DNA of 64,000 bases from Rugalucina vietnamica (taxonomy: Eukaryota > Mollusca > Bivalvia > Lucinida > Lucinidae). Position 1 is the stretch's first letter, and each line of letters starts with the position of its first letter. Below the pieces are notes generated by a model. The model ran no database searches and was not told the DNA's origin. It saw only the letters and a program-made list of their open reading frames with translations. Both the position numbers and the translations under genes were made by a program. The stretch spans positions 30,327,456 through 30,391,455 of the forward strand of contig OZ024875.1 of the NCBI GenBank assembly GCA_964017185.1, written 5' to 3'. Positions 21,938-34,059 of the stretch are shown one piece after another.

Positions 21938-21993
21938 CTCTTAAGCGTTTTGTACAAAACTGATAATTAACAAACTCTTAGATTGTATTTATA

Positions 21994-22836
21994 CTAGTTT
22001 TTCTTTCTACGAAAGTGTAATTTTAAAATCGTTTTGCCTGTTACAAAAGGAACAATCATACCATTTTCTGTTTTTAATGTAATGTGCACTTGGTCTACAA
22101 TAGATTTTGAAACAGAAACATAGTGCAGAGTTTTAAATTCTTTATAGAAGAAATATGAATCTGATTTACTTTGAAATGGAACAACTCGTAAAATAGGTGC
22201 TACAGTATCACCAATAAAAGTGAAACTTGCAATGTCAGAATAAACATAGAAGTTGCTAAAATTGTGATTCAACTTTGCATTGAACTTAAACACATTTTGC
22301 TCATTACCTATAGGCTTTTCGACAAATGATGAATCTAATCCTAAGATTTGAGCAAATGGTTTTGGGAATAAAAGCCTAACCAGCCTTTCGTTTTTGGCTG
22401 ATATTTTGAAACGTTGACTCAAATGATCATATGTCATAGTAATGTGAGCATTGAATTTTTTCAGTATGCCTTTTTCAAAGTTGTCAATGGAGTTCTGCAT
22501 TTCTTCAGCTAGATATTCATGTGACTCATAATTTCCAGTTGGAATTGTTAATTTGAAGTTATAGCAGCCATTTTTACTGCTACATATGTCTGTGATGTTT
22601 TGATTTCCAACTCTGCGTAAACTGGATTGGTCTAGGAAAGTAAGAAAGAAATAGTTGTTTTCTTCTGTTATATTGAGAACTTCAGATGGTGTTGCAATTT
22701 CAACCAAGGCAACCTCCCAGCTTTCCACGTCAATTTTAATAGGATGATCCAATCTTACAGTAAATTCAGACTGTTTATTTGATGGGAACATGTTCATAGA
22801 ACTGTCACTTAGTAATGTAATGTAAAAATCCTTCAT
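21994..22836 (-). CDS. Polinton penton/minor capsid-like protein
   Basis: 280 aa, no membrane segment. The start (MKDFYITLLSDSSMNMFPSN) and the WEVALVEIATP motif about 35 residues later match my recollection of the penton/minor capsid protein of Polintons and related adintovirus-like elements; the rest is beta-rich. ATG at 22836 is followed by a long open frame ending FRRKKN. The 500-bp AT-rich stretch upstream (22850-23340) probably holds its promoter. Being intact inside an element lacking other capsid genes is notable. Assignment rests on motif similarity only. Confidence 0.65.
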   Translation of the reverse strand: MKDFYITLLSDSSMNMFPSNKQSEFTVRLDHPIKIDVESWEVALVEIATPSEVLNITEENNYFFLTFLDQSSLRRVGNQNITDICSSKNGCYNFKLTIPTGNYESHEYLAEEMQNSIDNFEKGILKKFNAHITMTYDHLSQRFKISAKNERLVRLLFPKPFAQILGLDSSFVEKPIGNEQNVFKFNAKLNHNFSNFYVYSDIASFTFIGDTVAPILRVVPFQSKSDSYFFYKEFKTLHYVSVSKSIVDQVHITLKTENGMIVPFVTGKTILKLHFRRKKN

Positions 22837-23401
22837 GTCTGAAGAAGTACTGAATGTGTCAGTATTGAGTGAATGAATAATTCAGCTCTTGAAAATACTA
22901 TCAGTTTAATTTATAATGTGAAACACAAACTATTTAAATGCAAAACCTTTTGTCGATTTCCATTCATGCGTCGTTTTCAGAAAATTATCTACTTTCAGTT
23001 TTAGAATTTTCTGAAAATGCTAACCTACTTTTCTCAGAAAAAACGAATACCAATAGTTCCCCTTGAACGTACAAATATATCAACTATGAAATTAATAAAA
23101 CTTGAATTTTCTGTAAATATTCCAGCAAAAAATGTGTTTACTTATTTCTTTTTAATTAGAAAATGTGATATTTAAGTAAATAATATTACATTCAATAATA
23201 TAATTACAACTTTTTTCTTACTTTTGATATGAGAATGGATTTCCATATGCAAATTTCCATTCACAAATTTTAATCATCTTTGAAAACTTCAGTTATATAA
23301 AGTTATAATGACCTATGCTTATCTGTGAATAATAAGAAAACAAAGAGGCATTTTACTTGAAGTTTCTATGTTTGTGTAGATGTGGATACTAATGCAAAAT
23401 C
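22837..23401. other. Polinton AT-rich intergenic region
   Basis: No gene. It contains an AATTTTCTGAAAATG/TTTTCAGAAAA inverted pair near 22975-23045. Probably the upstream control region for the leftward gene set. Confidence 0.5.
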
Positions 23402-23872
23402 AAATAAGGCTACCCAGGAACACAAGAGGGGAAAAATGCCCTTTCTTAATTTCGTAATGGAACTTACCTACAGAAAAACTTGACTATGTCAGTTATCTCA
23501 TAGTCTCTGAAGATGTGTAGGCGTGTAGATGTGTAGATGTGCAAATGTGCAGATGTGCAGATGAGCAGATGTGCAGATGAGCAGATGTGCAGATGTGCAG
23601 ATGAGCAGATGTGCAGATGTGCAGATGAGCAGATGTGCAAATGAGCAGATGTGCAGATGAGCAGATGTGCAGGCTTGTCTTAACTCAAGGATACTTACCT
23701 ACATGCAATTTAGCTAGTTCATAAACTGAGACCCAGGGTGCGCACCTATATGCCAAAACGTATATGCCAAAACTTATATGCCAAAACTTATATGCCAATT
23801 TCAGGCGCGCCTGAAATTGGCATATAAGTTTTGGCATATAAGTTTTGGCATATAGTGACAGCCATTACTACT
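23402..23872 (-). repeat. Polinton right terminal inverted repeat
   Basis: Reverse complement of the left repeat with the same segment order. The minisatellite is shorter (about 23515-23672). The terminal hairpin centres on AATTTCAGGCGCGCCTGAAATT, unlike the left one, so the two ends are not perfectly identical. Confidence 0.88.
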
Positions 23873-24159
23873 CACAACGCAGTGCCGCCTGTGGAGATCG
23901 AACCCAGTACCTCTCGATTTGGCGAAGCGGTTCTAACGAGTACCCACAATGTATGTATTGAGCGAAAATATCAAAATCTTTCCATTGAAATTTTTACAAT
24001 TTTTACAGCTGAAAAAGTCTCTGTATATTGCATGGGCAAGTTTTCATAATGGCAAGATAAAGACCCTCGACCTCCTTTCTGCCGTCACTGTATATTTTTT
24101 CTGAAAAATCCCACAATTGTTCGTAGACCTCCCTCAACGGTGTCTGTGCTGTATTGTGT

Positions 24160-26470
24160 TTCAATGGGCTAACTATAATTTGCGGAACGGAACGGAACGA
24201 AACGGAACAATGTTTGGGGTGCAAAGTGGGGGTAAATATGAAAATAAGACTTTCCGTAGTTTCATCATTATTAGCGTCACTTTACAGTTCATGTCTTCGT
24301 TTCCCTTGTGTCATACTCATTATCTTACGGCAGAGTGCATCTACGATACTTTAATATTACTACATACGTAAAATACTTGTGATTTATATTTTGAAAGACG
24401 GTTCAATATGTTCAGATTTTTGCTTTTCATTGTCAAAACCTATACATGTAATCGTTCTTCTAAGCGTTTGTTGATGATTATTTGATATGTAGTAAGAACG
24501 GTGAGAATGATAATATCAGATTGCCTAATACTAATATGAGGTCATCTGAATTTCAACTCTTCAGTAACATGTTAACATGTAGCAATATCTGTGTCCGTTT
24601 CGTTCCGCCAAATATAGTTACCCACACTGGTAGTTATAAACAACGGGACGGAACGGAACAGAAGTCTTGCAATATGGAAATGTACTACTAGTGAAGTCTG
24701 TTGGAGTCCAGCAGAACAAACGAGTGTAAATGTTAAACTAGGGAACTGACAGTTTTACACCCATTTTCAGAATAGTTCAGCTCATATAAGACGACCCAGT
24801 CAGGAGGTAGGGCGAAAACGAGAGAACCAAGAGAAAACACATCTGAAGACCACGTAAGCAGAACTTTGCTTGTCTCAGATGTGTCCCATGCAGATCTGGC
24901 ATGTTTCGAAGGCTATCCCGACAAACCATGAGCGTTGTGCTATTCATACATCGAATAATGTATAGAGAAGGCGTCTTAGTCTTAGAATAGTTCTTGTTTT
25001 ATGTAATGGTACTTTGTTCCGTTTCGTTCCGCAAAGTATAGTTATCCACACTGGTATTTATAAACAACAGAACGAAACGGAACAAACATTTTGTGGTAAA
25101 ACGAACTTCAAGAATGAATTCGAGCTCAGGAGAAAATAACCACAATAGTTTGATTTATTATTATTATGATTATAAATGTGTACTGATAATAAAGGCGAAG
25201 TGAACAAAAATAGCTTAAATAGGAAAAATGTTTTTGTCCGTACAGAACCTTTGTTTTTGGGTGGTAGTATCATGGCATAAGAAAAGTTCAAACATTTCCG
25301 TGATTTAAGTGAACAAAAATGTACTTTCGAATTCAATAGGAATTGTGTTTTTGTCCGTGCAGAAACTTTGTCCTTGTGTGGTATCATGGCACATTCCTAT
25401 GATTTACGTTTTTACATAATGGGGACTTGTTCCGTTTCGTTCCGCAAAGTATAGTTATCCACACTAGTAGTTATAAACAACGGAACGAAACGGAACAAAC
25501 TTTTGCAACACGAAAACGTACTACTCAACAATCTGTTGTAGTCCAACAGAAGAAACATATGTAACACCCTAGAACTTAAAGATATTTTCAAACTTACGTC
25601 CTTTTCAAGATTATTTCTGCTCTTATGAGATGTGCCAATCAGTAGGTCACACAGTGGGGCTCGGGGGGGGGGGGGGTAACTCTTTGGTACGGACATGCCT
25701 CCCGATACTTTAAAACAGACCCTATTCATATATCTGGTAATCGAAAAAAAGGGACCCATTCATATATCATGCCTTCGAAAAAAGCGACCCATTCATATAT
25801 TTTATTGTACAAAATTTTGACCTATACACAATTATATACAAATATTTCGACTTTCTGAGCTGTGTATGTCAGCAAAAAAGTGCTCTTTAACATGGATGTC
25901 CGAAAAATTTGGTCATTCATAGACTACATATGGAAAAATGGGGCCATTCATATATTTTGACTTGAAAAAGGTAACCTATTCATATATCTGGCGAGGCTGA
26001 AAAAGGGGGCTATTCGGGCGGCACATCCCTACTACGTCATATATAGGTACATGTATATAGGTAGTTACCCCCCTCCCCGAGAGGTGGGGCGATAACTGGA
26101 GAATCACGAGAAAAAACACATGCCAACACATGCGCAAGCAGAACTTGGCTTGTCTCACATTTGGCCAGTGCGGGGCTGGAACCCACATCAGACACAGCGG
26201 TGAGATGAAGAAAGAATGCATTTTGAGCAATTGAACATACGTTTTTTATGCATTTATTGTCTTAAATGCACTGTTTGTTTCGATAAAAATTGAAGGCTAT
26301 CCCGACAAACCATGAGCGTTGTGCTGTTCTTACATCGAATAATGTATAGAGAAGACGTCTTATTCTTAGAATAGTTTTTGTTTTATGTAATAGTGCGTTG
26401 TTCCGTTTCGTTCCGCAAAGTATAGTTATCCACACTGGTATTTATAAACAACGGAACGAAACGGAACAAA
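24160..26470 (+). repeat. Left arm of a large inverted repeat (partner 44200-46440)
   Basis: Reading the right arm in reverse complement gives the same succession. It starts with a half-palindrome near 24174 (partner 46396-46438), AAGACTTTCCGTAGTTTCAT, palindromes, SINE-derived segment and GACGTCTTATTCTTAGAATAG. Variants shared only by the two arms (TTATGCATTTATTGTCTTAAATGCAC) show they are true partners. The left arm has an extra ~430-bp insert (25655-26085). No gene. Confidence 0.8.
25655..26085. mobile_element. Insert with CATTCATATAT repeats in the left arm
   Basis: Absent from the right arm, where ATCGCCCCACCTACTGATTGG is continuous. It has a poly-G run (about 25662-25676), several ACCCATTCATATAT-type phrases and ends CCCCGAG|AGGTGGGGCG. 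AGGT may be the duplicated target. Family unknown. Confidence 0.65.
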
Positions 26471-27005
26471 CGTTTTCTGGTAAAACGTACTTCTAGATAA
26501 GTCTGTTGGAGTCCAGCAGAACAAAGGCATGTAAATGTTACACCAGGAAACTGACAATTTTACACCCATTTTAAGTATAGTTCAGCTCATATGAGACGAC
26601 CCCGTAAAAAGAACATTGTCTGTCTCAGATGTGTCCCATACAGACCTGGAAACTGACATAGCGGTGATCTGGGTGATTTTTAAAACGTTCAGTTATGAAA
26701 TCAGCGTTATTAAACACTCGGCCTAGGGGTCCGCCAGATGTTGACATTTAAAACCCTGATGCAAAACGGATGTATTCTGAAAAAAACTATGCGTACCGTG
26801 TTATTAGTAGATATATTGCAGATAAAGAAAGAATGCATTTTGAGTTTGCCATGTCTATACAATTGAACATACGTATTTTATGCACCTATTGTCTTAAATG
26901 TACTGTTTGTGAAGGATATCCCGACAAACCACGACCGTTGTGCTGTTCTTACATCGAATAATGTATAGAGAAGACGTCGTTCTTATTTTATGTAATGGTG
27001 CTTTT
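26471..27005. repeat. Composite repeat with SINE-derived segment
   Basis: It contains AAAACGTACTTCTAG, GTCCAGCAGAAC, CAGCTCATATGAGACGACCC (reverse SINE 3' part) and GAAGGATATCCCGACAAACC. No gene; the 63-aa open frame inside is the repeat. Confidence 0.7.
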
Positions 27006-27730
27006 GTCGACGGGCTGGTTTAGTAGATTCTAGAAGTCGTTCTACTGCTCCCGTGGATTCAAAATATAAAGACAAACGCCTGTAATAATATGAAATGATA
27101 TGATTATTTACAACCAAATATAACAAGGAAAACGAACTTGTTCAGTCGTAACGTAAATGGCAAATGCCGACATACAAAGGACATAAAATGACATATCTGA
27201 AATGGTTTTGGTTTACCTTGCAGCTAACCTTAAATTGCAAAGACATTGACAATTTACCATGACACTTATTTACAACATAACATCAAATCTTGTTATAATA
27301 ATCAAATATTACACTTCTAAATGACGAAATGACGAGATGCTGCAGCCTATCAGTTGTAAAAGAAATTGGCTCAAAACAACATTCATGTGATTACATGAAA
27401 TACTATAATTATTTACATTTGAATATTCCAAATATAACAAGAAAAAGTCGTAACGTAAATGACAAATGCAAAGAACCGTTACATGCGTGAACGCTGGTTA
27501 GTAGCAAGTATTAAATAACAATACCACTAAAGCTACCTAACTACCTATACTGGCCAGAACTAACTATGCTACCTAAATATGCAATACCTACTAATTTTCT
27601 GTAGCGCCATATACGTTTCCCTGTAAAATATCTGGAATTCTGCGCCATAATATGGGACGTAAAGGCCAATAAAGGACGGTAAATCAATACTACAACAAAT
27701 ATAAATTTTAGAATTTATTGTCCCTGTGGC
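27006..27730. other. Unclassified segment with internal direct repeat
   Basis: Interrupts the composite pattern. Two similar blocks (TTATTTAC...AAATATAACAAG...GTCGTAACGTAAATG) at about 27105-27165 and 27410-27470 are ~300 bp apart. No coding signal. Confidence 0.5.
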
Positions 27731-29832
27731 AGTTTGTTCCGTTTCGTTCCGCAAAGTATAGTTATCCACACTGGTATTTATAAACAACGGAACGAAACGG
27801 AACAAACATTTTCTGGTAAAACGAACTTAAAGACTATATTCGAGCTCCGGAGAAAATAACCACAATAGTTTGTTTTATTATTATAATTATTATTATTTAT
27901 TTTGATTATTAATGTGTACAGATAATTAAGGCGAAGGAACAAAAATTAGCTTCAATAGGAAATATGTTTTTGTCCGTGCAGAACCTTTGTTCTTGGGTGG
28001 TATCATGGCATAAAAAAGTTCAAACAAAATGTAACTTCAAATTCAATAGGAATTATTTTTTTCCGTGCAGAAACTTTGTCTTTGTGTTGTATCATGGCAT
28101 AGGAAATGTTGAACTATTTCTATGATTTACGTTTTTACAAAATGGGGACTTGTTCCGTTTCGTTCCGCAAAGTATAGTTATCCACACTAGCAGTTATAAA
28201 CAACGGAACGAAACGGAACAAACTTTTGCGACACAAAAATGTACTACCCAGACAATCTGTTGCAGTCCAGCAGAAGAAACATAGGTAACACCCGAGAACT
28301 TAGATATTTTTAGACTTATGTTCTTTTCAAGATTATATCAGCTCATATGAGACGGGCCAATCAGTATGTGGGGCGTTAACTGGAGTACCCCGAGAAATAC
28401 CACATGCCAACACACACGCAAGCAGAACTTGGCTTTTCTCACATTTGGCGAGCGCAGGGCTCGAAACCATACCAGACACAGCGGTGAGGTGAAGAAAGAA
28501 TGCATTTTGTGTTTGCCACATTTATACATTTGAACATACACATGTACGTAATTTATGCACTTATTGTCTTAAATGTACTGTTTGTTTCGCTAAAAAAATG
28601 AAGGCTATCCCGACAAACCATGAGCGTTGTGCTGTTCATACATCGAATAATGTATAGAGAAGACGTCTTAGTCTTAGAATAGTTTTTGTTTTATGTAATG
28701 GTGCTCTGTTCCGTTTCGTTCCGCAAAGTATAGTTATCCACACTGGTATTTATAAACAACGGAACGAAACGGAACAAACGTTTTCTGGTAAAACGTACTT
28801 CAAGACTATATTCGAGCTCCGGAGAAAATAACCACAATAGTTTGATTTATTATTATTATTATTATTCATTTTGATTATTAATTAGTACTGATAATTAATT
28901 CGAAGTGAACAAAAATAGTTTAAATAGGAAATTTGTTTTTGCCCGTGCAGAACCTTTGTCCTTGGGTGGTATCATGGCATAAAACAGTTCAAACATTTCT
29001 ATGATTTAAGTGAACAAAAAATGTAACTTCGAATTCAATAGGAATGATGTTTGTCCGTGCAGAAACTTTGTCCTTGTGTGGTATCATGGCATAAGAAAAG
29101 TTAAAACATTCTTATGATTTACGTTTTTACATAATGGGGACTTGTTCCGTTTCGTTCCGCAAAGTATAGTTATCCACACTGGTATTTATAAACAACGGAA
29201 CGAAACGGAACCAACTTTTGCAACACGAAAACGTACTACTCAACAATCTGTTGTAGTCCAACAGAAGAAACATATGTAACACCCGAGAACTTAAAGATAT
29301 TTTTAAACTTACGTGCTTTTCAAGATTATTTCTGCTCTTATGAGATGGGCCAATCAGTAGGTGGGGCGAAAACTGGAGAATCCCGAGAAAAAACACATGC
29401 CAACACACACGCAAGCAGAACTTGGCTTGTCTCACATTTGGCGAGTGCAGGGCTCGAACCCACACCAGACACAGCGGTGAGATGAAGAAACAATGCAATT
29501 CCGAGAAATTGAACACATACATGTACGTATTTTATGCACTTATTGTCTTAAATGTACTGTTTGTTACGATAATAATTGAAGGCTATCCCGACAAACCATG
29601 AGCGTTGTGCTTTTCATACATCGAATAATGTATAGAGAAGACGTCTTAGTCTTAGAATAGTTTTTGTTTTATGTAATGGTGCTTTGTTCCGTTTCGTTCC
29701 GCAAAGTATAGTTATCCACACTGGTATTTATCATAACAACGGAACGAAACGGAACAAACATTATGTAGTAAAACGAACTTCAAGACTATATTCGAGCTCC
29801 AGAGAAAATAAACACAACAGTTTGATTTATTA

Positions 29833-29874
<42 letters not shown>

Positions 29875-30235
29875 GTTTATTTATTTATTTTGATAATTAA
29901 TTTGTACTGACAATTAAGGCGAAGTGAACAAACATTAGCTTCAATAGGAATTATGTTTTTGTCCGTGCAGAAAGTTTGTCCTTGGGTGGTATCATGGCAT
30001 AAGAAAAGTTAAAACATTCCTATGATTTACGTTTTTACATAATGGGGACTTGTTCCGTTTCGTTCCGCAAAGTATAGTTATCCACACTGGTAGTTATAAA
30101 CACCGGAACGAAACGGAACAAACTTTTGCAACACGAAAATTTCTACTCAAACAATCTGTTGGAGTCCAGCAGAACAAACATAGGTAACACCCGAGAACTT
30201 ACAGATATATTTTCAGGTTTACGTCCTTTTCAAGA

Positions 30236-30415
30236 GTATTGCAGCTCGTATGGGACGGGCCAACTAAGTAGGTGAGGCCGAAACGGAAACCCCATGAAAA
30301 CCACCGCCTGTTACACCCGTAAGTAGAACTGGCTTGTCCCACAGCAGACACAGCAGTGAGATGATCGAATGATTAAGAGCTTTAATGACATCAGCCGCTC
30401 TTAGCCACTCGGCCA
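30236..30415 (-). mobile_element. SINE copy, reverse orientation
   Basis: Its reverse complement has GTGGCCGAGTGGCTAAGAGC at the 5' end (A box) and CCCGTC...GAGCTG at the 3' side, like the SINE at 17017. The middle is diverged. It contains the full tRNA-like head, unlike the 5'-truncated SINE pieces at 28325-28500 and 29325-29490. Confidence 0.75.
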
Positions 30416-30499
30416 CCAGTTTTATAAACAAAATTCTTATGCAAAATTGAGATATTCTGGAAACTATGCGTGTCGTGCGCGTTCGGAAAGTAGTTGTAT

Positions 30500-30712
30500 T
30501 ATATGAGCCGCGTCGTAAGAAAACGAGATTATTACACTGCACAGCTGACCAGCGCCTTTGTTTTCGCTACACGGATAGTAAATTTCCTCTTCTTCCAAAA
30601 TCAGAAATTTTAAGCTTCTAGCCTTCTTCTGAGACTGTACAGGCCGGTCAGTGTCTAACCTGGTCGGAAACCCCGAAGACCGGTTTTCTTGCGTCGCGGC
30701 ACATGTATAATA
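30500..30712. mobile_element. MITE family B copy
   Basis: TGAGCCGCGTCGTAAGAAAAC at the left, and CCGGTTTTCTTGCGTCGCGG at the right as inverted partner. It has the internal GCGCCTTTGTTTTCGCTAC half-hairpin and the GAAATTTTAAGCTTCTAGCC segment. Confidence 0.75.
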
Positions 30713-30828
30713 AGGAGACATTTTAAGTTTACTAAATTAAACGTATTTAGTTAAGCATGCACGTTTCGATTGGATACAAATAAAAACAGCTAATGCTATG
30801 AGTATTGCGCTATTCATACATCCAGCTA

Positions 30829-31398
30829 CTGTCTGCACACTATCTTTCAGAAACTGCATTTTTCAAAATCTCACTTTTCTGAAAAACCACAAGAAAAATA
30901 TGACCATGTCATTTTTTGCAACCCAAAAGTCCTAAAAAGTGCCGCAAAAATTTTGAAAATCGGTTCACACGTAAATAATTATGCCCAAAAATTATTTTGA
31001 ATAGGCCTTTTGCATGTGCAAGGGAGGTAATCCAAACGCCTTAAAAATGAAAATCAAGCAAATCTATGGAATAATTTTAAGAGTTTGGCACTCAGCTATC
31101 CATACAATAGAATTTTGGTTTGGTTTGGTGCATTTTAATGAAAAATAACCAATTTAGATTTTTTTTTCTGGGGAAAATAGTTACTTCCCTTGCTGACATT
31201 TTTACAATGGAAAAAGCCCTATTCAAAACTATTTTCTGGCATAAAATTTTTATTTGTTAACCGATTTTCAAAATTTTTGTGGAACTTTTTAAGACTTTTG
31301 GAATGCAAAATGGTGACGTGGTAATATTTTTCTTGAGGTCTTTCTGAAAAGTGAGATTTTGAAAAATGCAGTTTCTGGTAGATGCTACATGCAGACAG
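30829..31398. mobile_element. 570-bp foldback/MITE with TA duplication
   Basis: Ends CTGTCTGCA and TGCAGACAG flanked by TA. Arms of about 240 bp pair imperfectly: CAGAAACTGCATTTTTCAAA with TTTGAAAAATGCAGTTTCTG, and AAAATCGGTTCACACG with GTTAACCGATTTTC. The target was the composite repeat (CATACATC...AAAATAGTTCTGG continues on both sides). Confidence 0.82.
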
Positions 31399-31869
31399 TA
31401 GAAAGGCATCATAGTGCTAAAATAGTTCTGGTTTTAAGTAGTCGTCTTGTTCCGTTTCGTTCCGCAAAGTATAGTTATCCCCACTGGCAGTTATAAACAA
31501 CGGAACGAAACGGAACAAACAGTTTGACGCAAAACGAACTGCAACATTGTATTGAAACTCCAAAGAAAACAATCACAATAGGTTAATGCATAATTATCAT
31601 CATTAATCTAATTATTTAATTATCTTTTTTGATATTAAATAAAAAATATACTGCAAATGAAATTTTAGACATTGTTGGGGCGGGGCTTAAATAATTTATG
31701 CAGCACTATTATCTATAAATGCGGCTAGATGCGGGTACTCAAGAATGGAAACGGATATCTCTTGATCGGTAAGTTTACACGTGTTTGTATTATAGTGATG
31801 TTACAGACATATATAGATTTGATACGGATGATGCCGGTTACTTTCGTACTGCTTTTGGTAAAAGTTTAG

Positions 31870-32512
31870 TCATACTGTCACACACAGATGCCTGCGGATA
31901 GGTCTCTCGTATCTATCCATAATGTCCGTAATGGATAGCATCTTATCTACCGTACATGCGCGTATTTTGTCCGTATGGCCTTCAGTAATACGTATCGCAG
32001 TAACGTGTTATTATTCGGCAAATAGGTTAGTGTATGGGCGGCTCCTCATGAATACTTTATAGGACCTATACTTCTTTTGATATTGGTAAACGCTAAATAG
32101 ACCAAAAGGTATACAGTTGAAAGATTCAACTCACCAGTTTTTCGTTAGAAAATAAGAATAAAATACGAATTTGCCTAGTCCGCTGGATTGGACAACATAC
32201 GTGTAGCTGATTTCTGACGGAAAATATGTGACAATGGTCTACGCTTACTGAGTTCGCCTTTTCTTCCCACTTAAACAGATGGACTAGCCGACCACGCCCA
32301 GATGTGAATAATAAAGTTGCCGCCTATACAGTAACCTACTTGGCTATTATATCTACTTTGATTTTTTATCCGTGTCTGAATTTTAAATCTTTACAATAAT
32401 TGGACGTGTATCTAACGGACTGATGATTGCGTATACGATACGAATAGCAAGTAAGATACGGAATCGATACGACCTATTTGCAGGCATCCGTATGTGCTAG
32501 TGTGACTGTACT
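31870..32512. mobile_element. MITE-like inverted repeat element
   Basis: CATACTGTCACAC...GATGCCTGCGGATAGGTC at the left and GACCTATTTGCAGGCATC...GTGTGACTGTAC at the right. Arms are imperfect and the target duplication is unclear. The interior has no coding signal. Confidence 0.6.
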
Positions 32513-32623
32513 TTGACCAAAAGCAATTGCTGCTGACGCCATAGCAAACGTCGCTATACGCAAGTAAGCGGCACATCTTATCGGTATATATTGTTACTGT
32601 CCTTATCATTCAGCGTTAAAAAT

Positions 32624-33530
32624 ATGAGTCCCTAAAAGCCAAAAAAATCGTTGGGTACGTTTCGAAAACGCGTAATTAAAGCAAACTTTTAAACTGTATT
32701 ATTGGGTATAAATGTAAACCGTACGAAAATGAGTCTGGCAGCGCCCCCAAGTGCAAACAGGAGGAGATAGCTTTTGATTGTTTGTGCCTATCGAACTATT
32801 TACAATTTCTTACACAGCTTATGTTCATGGAGCGAAACTAGTTTCCTATGTATTTGACTAAGTTTTTGCTAAAAACCAAAGCAAAATTGATGTTGACAGT
32901 AAAAAACAGTTTTGGTTTTGTTGTTATTGCGCATGCGCATCATTGGAACATGTTTAAGGTCAAACTGCTATCAGTCACACTTAAATACTTATGTTCCACG
33001 GTCTGGTGAACATCGTTCCCCCAGTAGACCCAGCTTCTCGCTAACATATATCCTGTAAATATATATTAGGTGTCTCCAGTATAAAAGATTTGTTGGGTCT
33101 AGGTGGAGAACATACTTCAAAACTAAAAATAGTAATGGTCCCGGTTCAAAGTTTTTAATTTCCAAGCGGAAACAAAATGATCTTAGAGCAGGATCCAATG
33201 ATGCGCGTGCGTAATAACAACAAGACAAAAACCGGTTTATGTCGACAACAACAATTTTGCTTCGATTTATAGCAAAAAAAAAAAAAAATGCAGAAAAATA
33301 CATAGGAAACTACTAGTATATGTTTGCTCCATGAACATTAGCAATGTGAGAAATAAATTTGGGTAGGTACATAAAACATGAGTAATCTCCACCTATTCGC
33401 ATTTAGAACGGCTGCTAAATCCATTTTTATACAATTTACATTATACCCATTAATACAATTTAAAAGTTTGCTTAAATTACGTGTTTTAAAAATTGACCCC
33501 TCGGTTTTAGGCTTTTAGGTACTTTTCTCA
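32624..33530. mobile_element. Foldback element with ~330-bp arms
   Basis: The left arm (to about 32965) and right arm (from about 33190) pair throughout: CCTAAAAGCC/GGCTTTTAGG, AATTAAAGCAAACTTTTAAA/TTTAAAAGTTTGCTTAAATT, CATGCGCATCATTGG/CCAATGATGCGCGTG. The ~220-bp centre holds TGTTGGGTCTAGGTGGAGAAC. No transposase. An A-run lies at 33274-33287. Confidence 0.75.
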
Positions 33531-34012
33531 TCTTGTCAGCAGATGTCCTTATAATAAAGAGTTGTCCGTTTCCATCATTTAGTACCAGTAACTAACCGCA
33601 TCCATAGGTAAAAGTGGTGCTTAAATCATTAAAGTCCAAACAGTTCAAAAATTCCATCCGCAAATACAAGTAATTACTAGTGTGACGTGGGGGAGGGGGA
33701 GTGGGGGGAGAGGGAGCTTACTTCTGTATCTTAATATTGCTAGAAATTTGTTTTATTTTCACGACACGGTTACAAAATTACGCCAAAATTTTTATTCCCG
33801 CACAGAAATGTGGTTTCAATGATAATGCCTATTTTTGCTTCCCCTTTTTATTGTTTCGATATACTGTCTGAATATGTGGCGTTTGACACTGTTCCTCCCA
33901 TCTTGCTGATGAGACATGAATGTTTAAGAAGATGTCTCATGAATTATGAGCGATATGTGTCATGCCTTCGAAGTCTTCAATTGCGCTAACGCCGTTGTCG
34001 GTTGATGTGTTC

Positions 34013-34053
<41 letters not shown>

Positions 34054-34059
34054 TTTTTT
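33531..34059. other. No gene; G-rich and poly-T tracts
   Basis: Contains a GGGGGAGGGGGAGTGGGG tract near 33689 and a poly-T run at 34016-34050 that borders family C. Nothing else is recognised. Confidence 0.6.

Larger units (their letters stand above)
19178..23872. mobile_element. Compact Polinton/Maverick-like element with TIRs and 6-bp TSD
   Basis: Flanked by CACAAC at 19172-19177 and 23873-23878. The element begins AGTAGTAATGG and ends CCATTACTACT; AG...CT ends and 6-bp duplications are the known Polinton hallmarks. Terminal inverted repeats run about 19178-19713 and 23402-23872. Three minus-strand genes lie inside. At 4.7 kb it is far shorter than typical 15-20 kb Polintons. No DNA polymerase B, integrase, packaging ATPase, protease or major capsid gene was found, so it is probably nonautonomous or internally deleted. 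Confidence 0.85.
24593..31519 (+). repeat. Cluster of ~70-bp palindromic repeats (11 full copies)
   Basis: Each copy has the stem TTCCGTTTCGTTCCG, an asymmetric ~36-base loop with GTATAGTTATCCACACTGGT and TTTATAAACAA, then the return stem CGGAACGAAACGGAA. Full copies begin near 24593, 25015, 25428, 26399, 27734, 28150, 28708, 29142, 29685, 30052 and 31448. All face the same way here. Two unit types alternate, one ending with AAACGTTTTCTGG and a (TTA)n tract, the other with AACTTTTGCAACACG and a SINE-derived stretch. Confidence 0.92.

Noticed and set aside
24593-31519. TTATCCACA in the palindrome loops, identical to a bacterial DnaA box
   Set aside because: The genome is clearly animal, the word is 9 bp and is part of a transposable repeat. 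No bacterial origin context exists.
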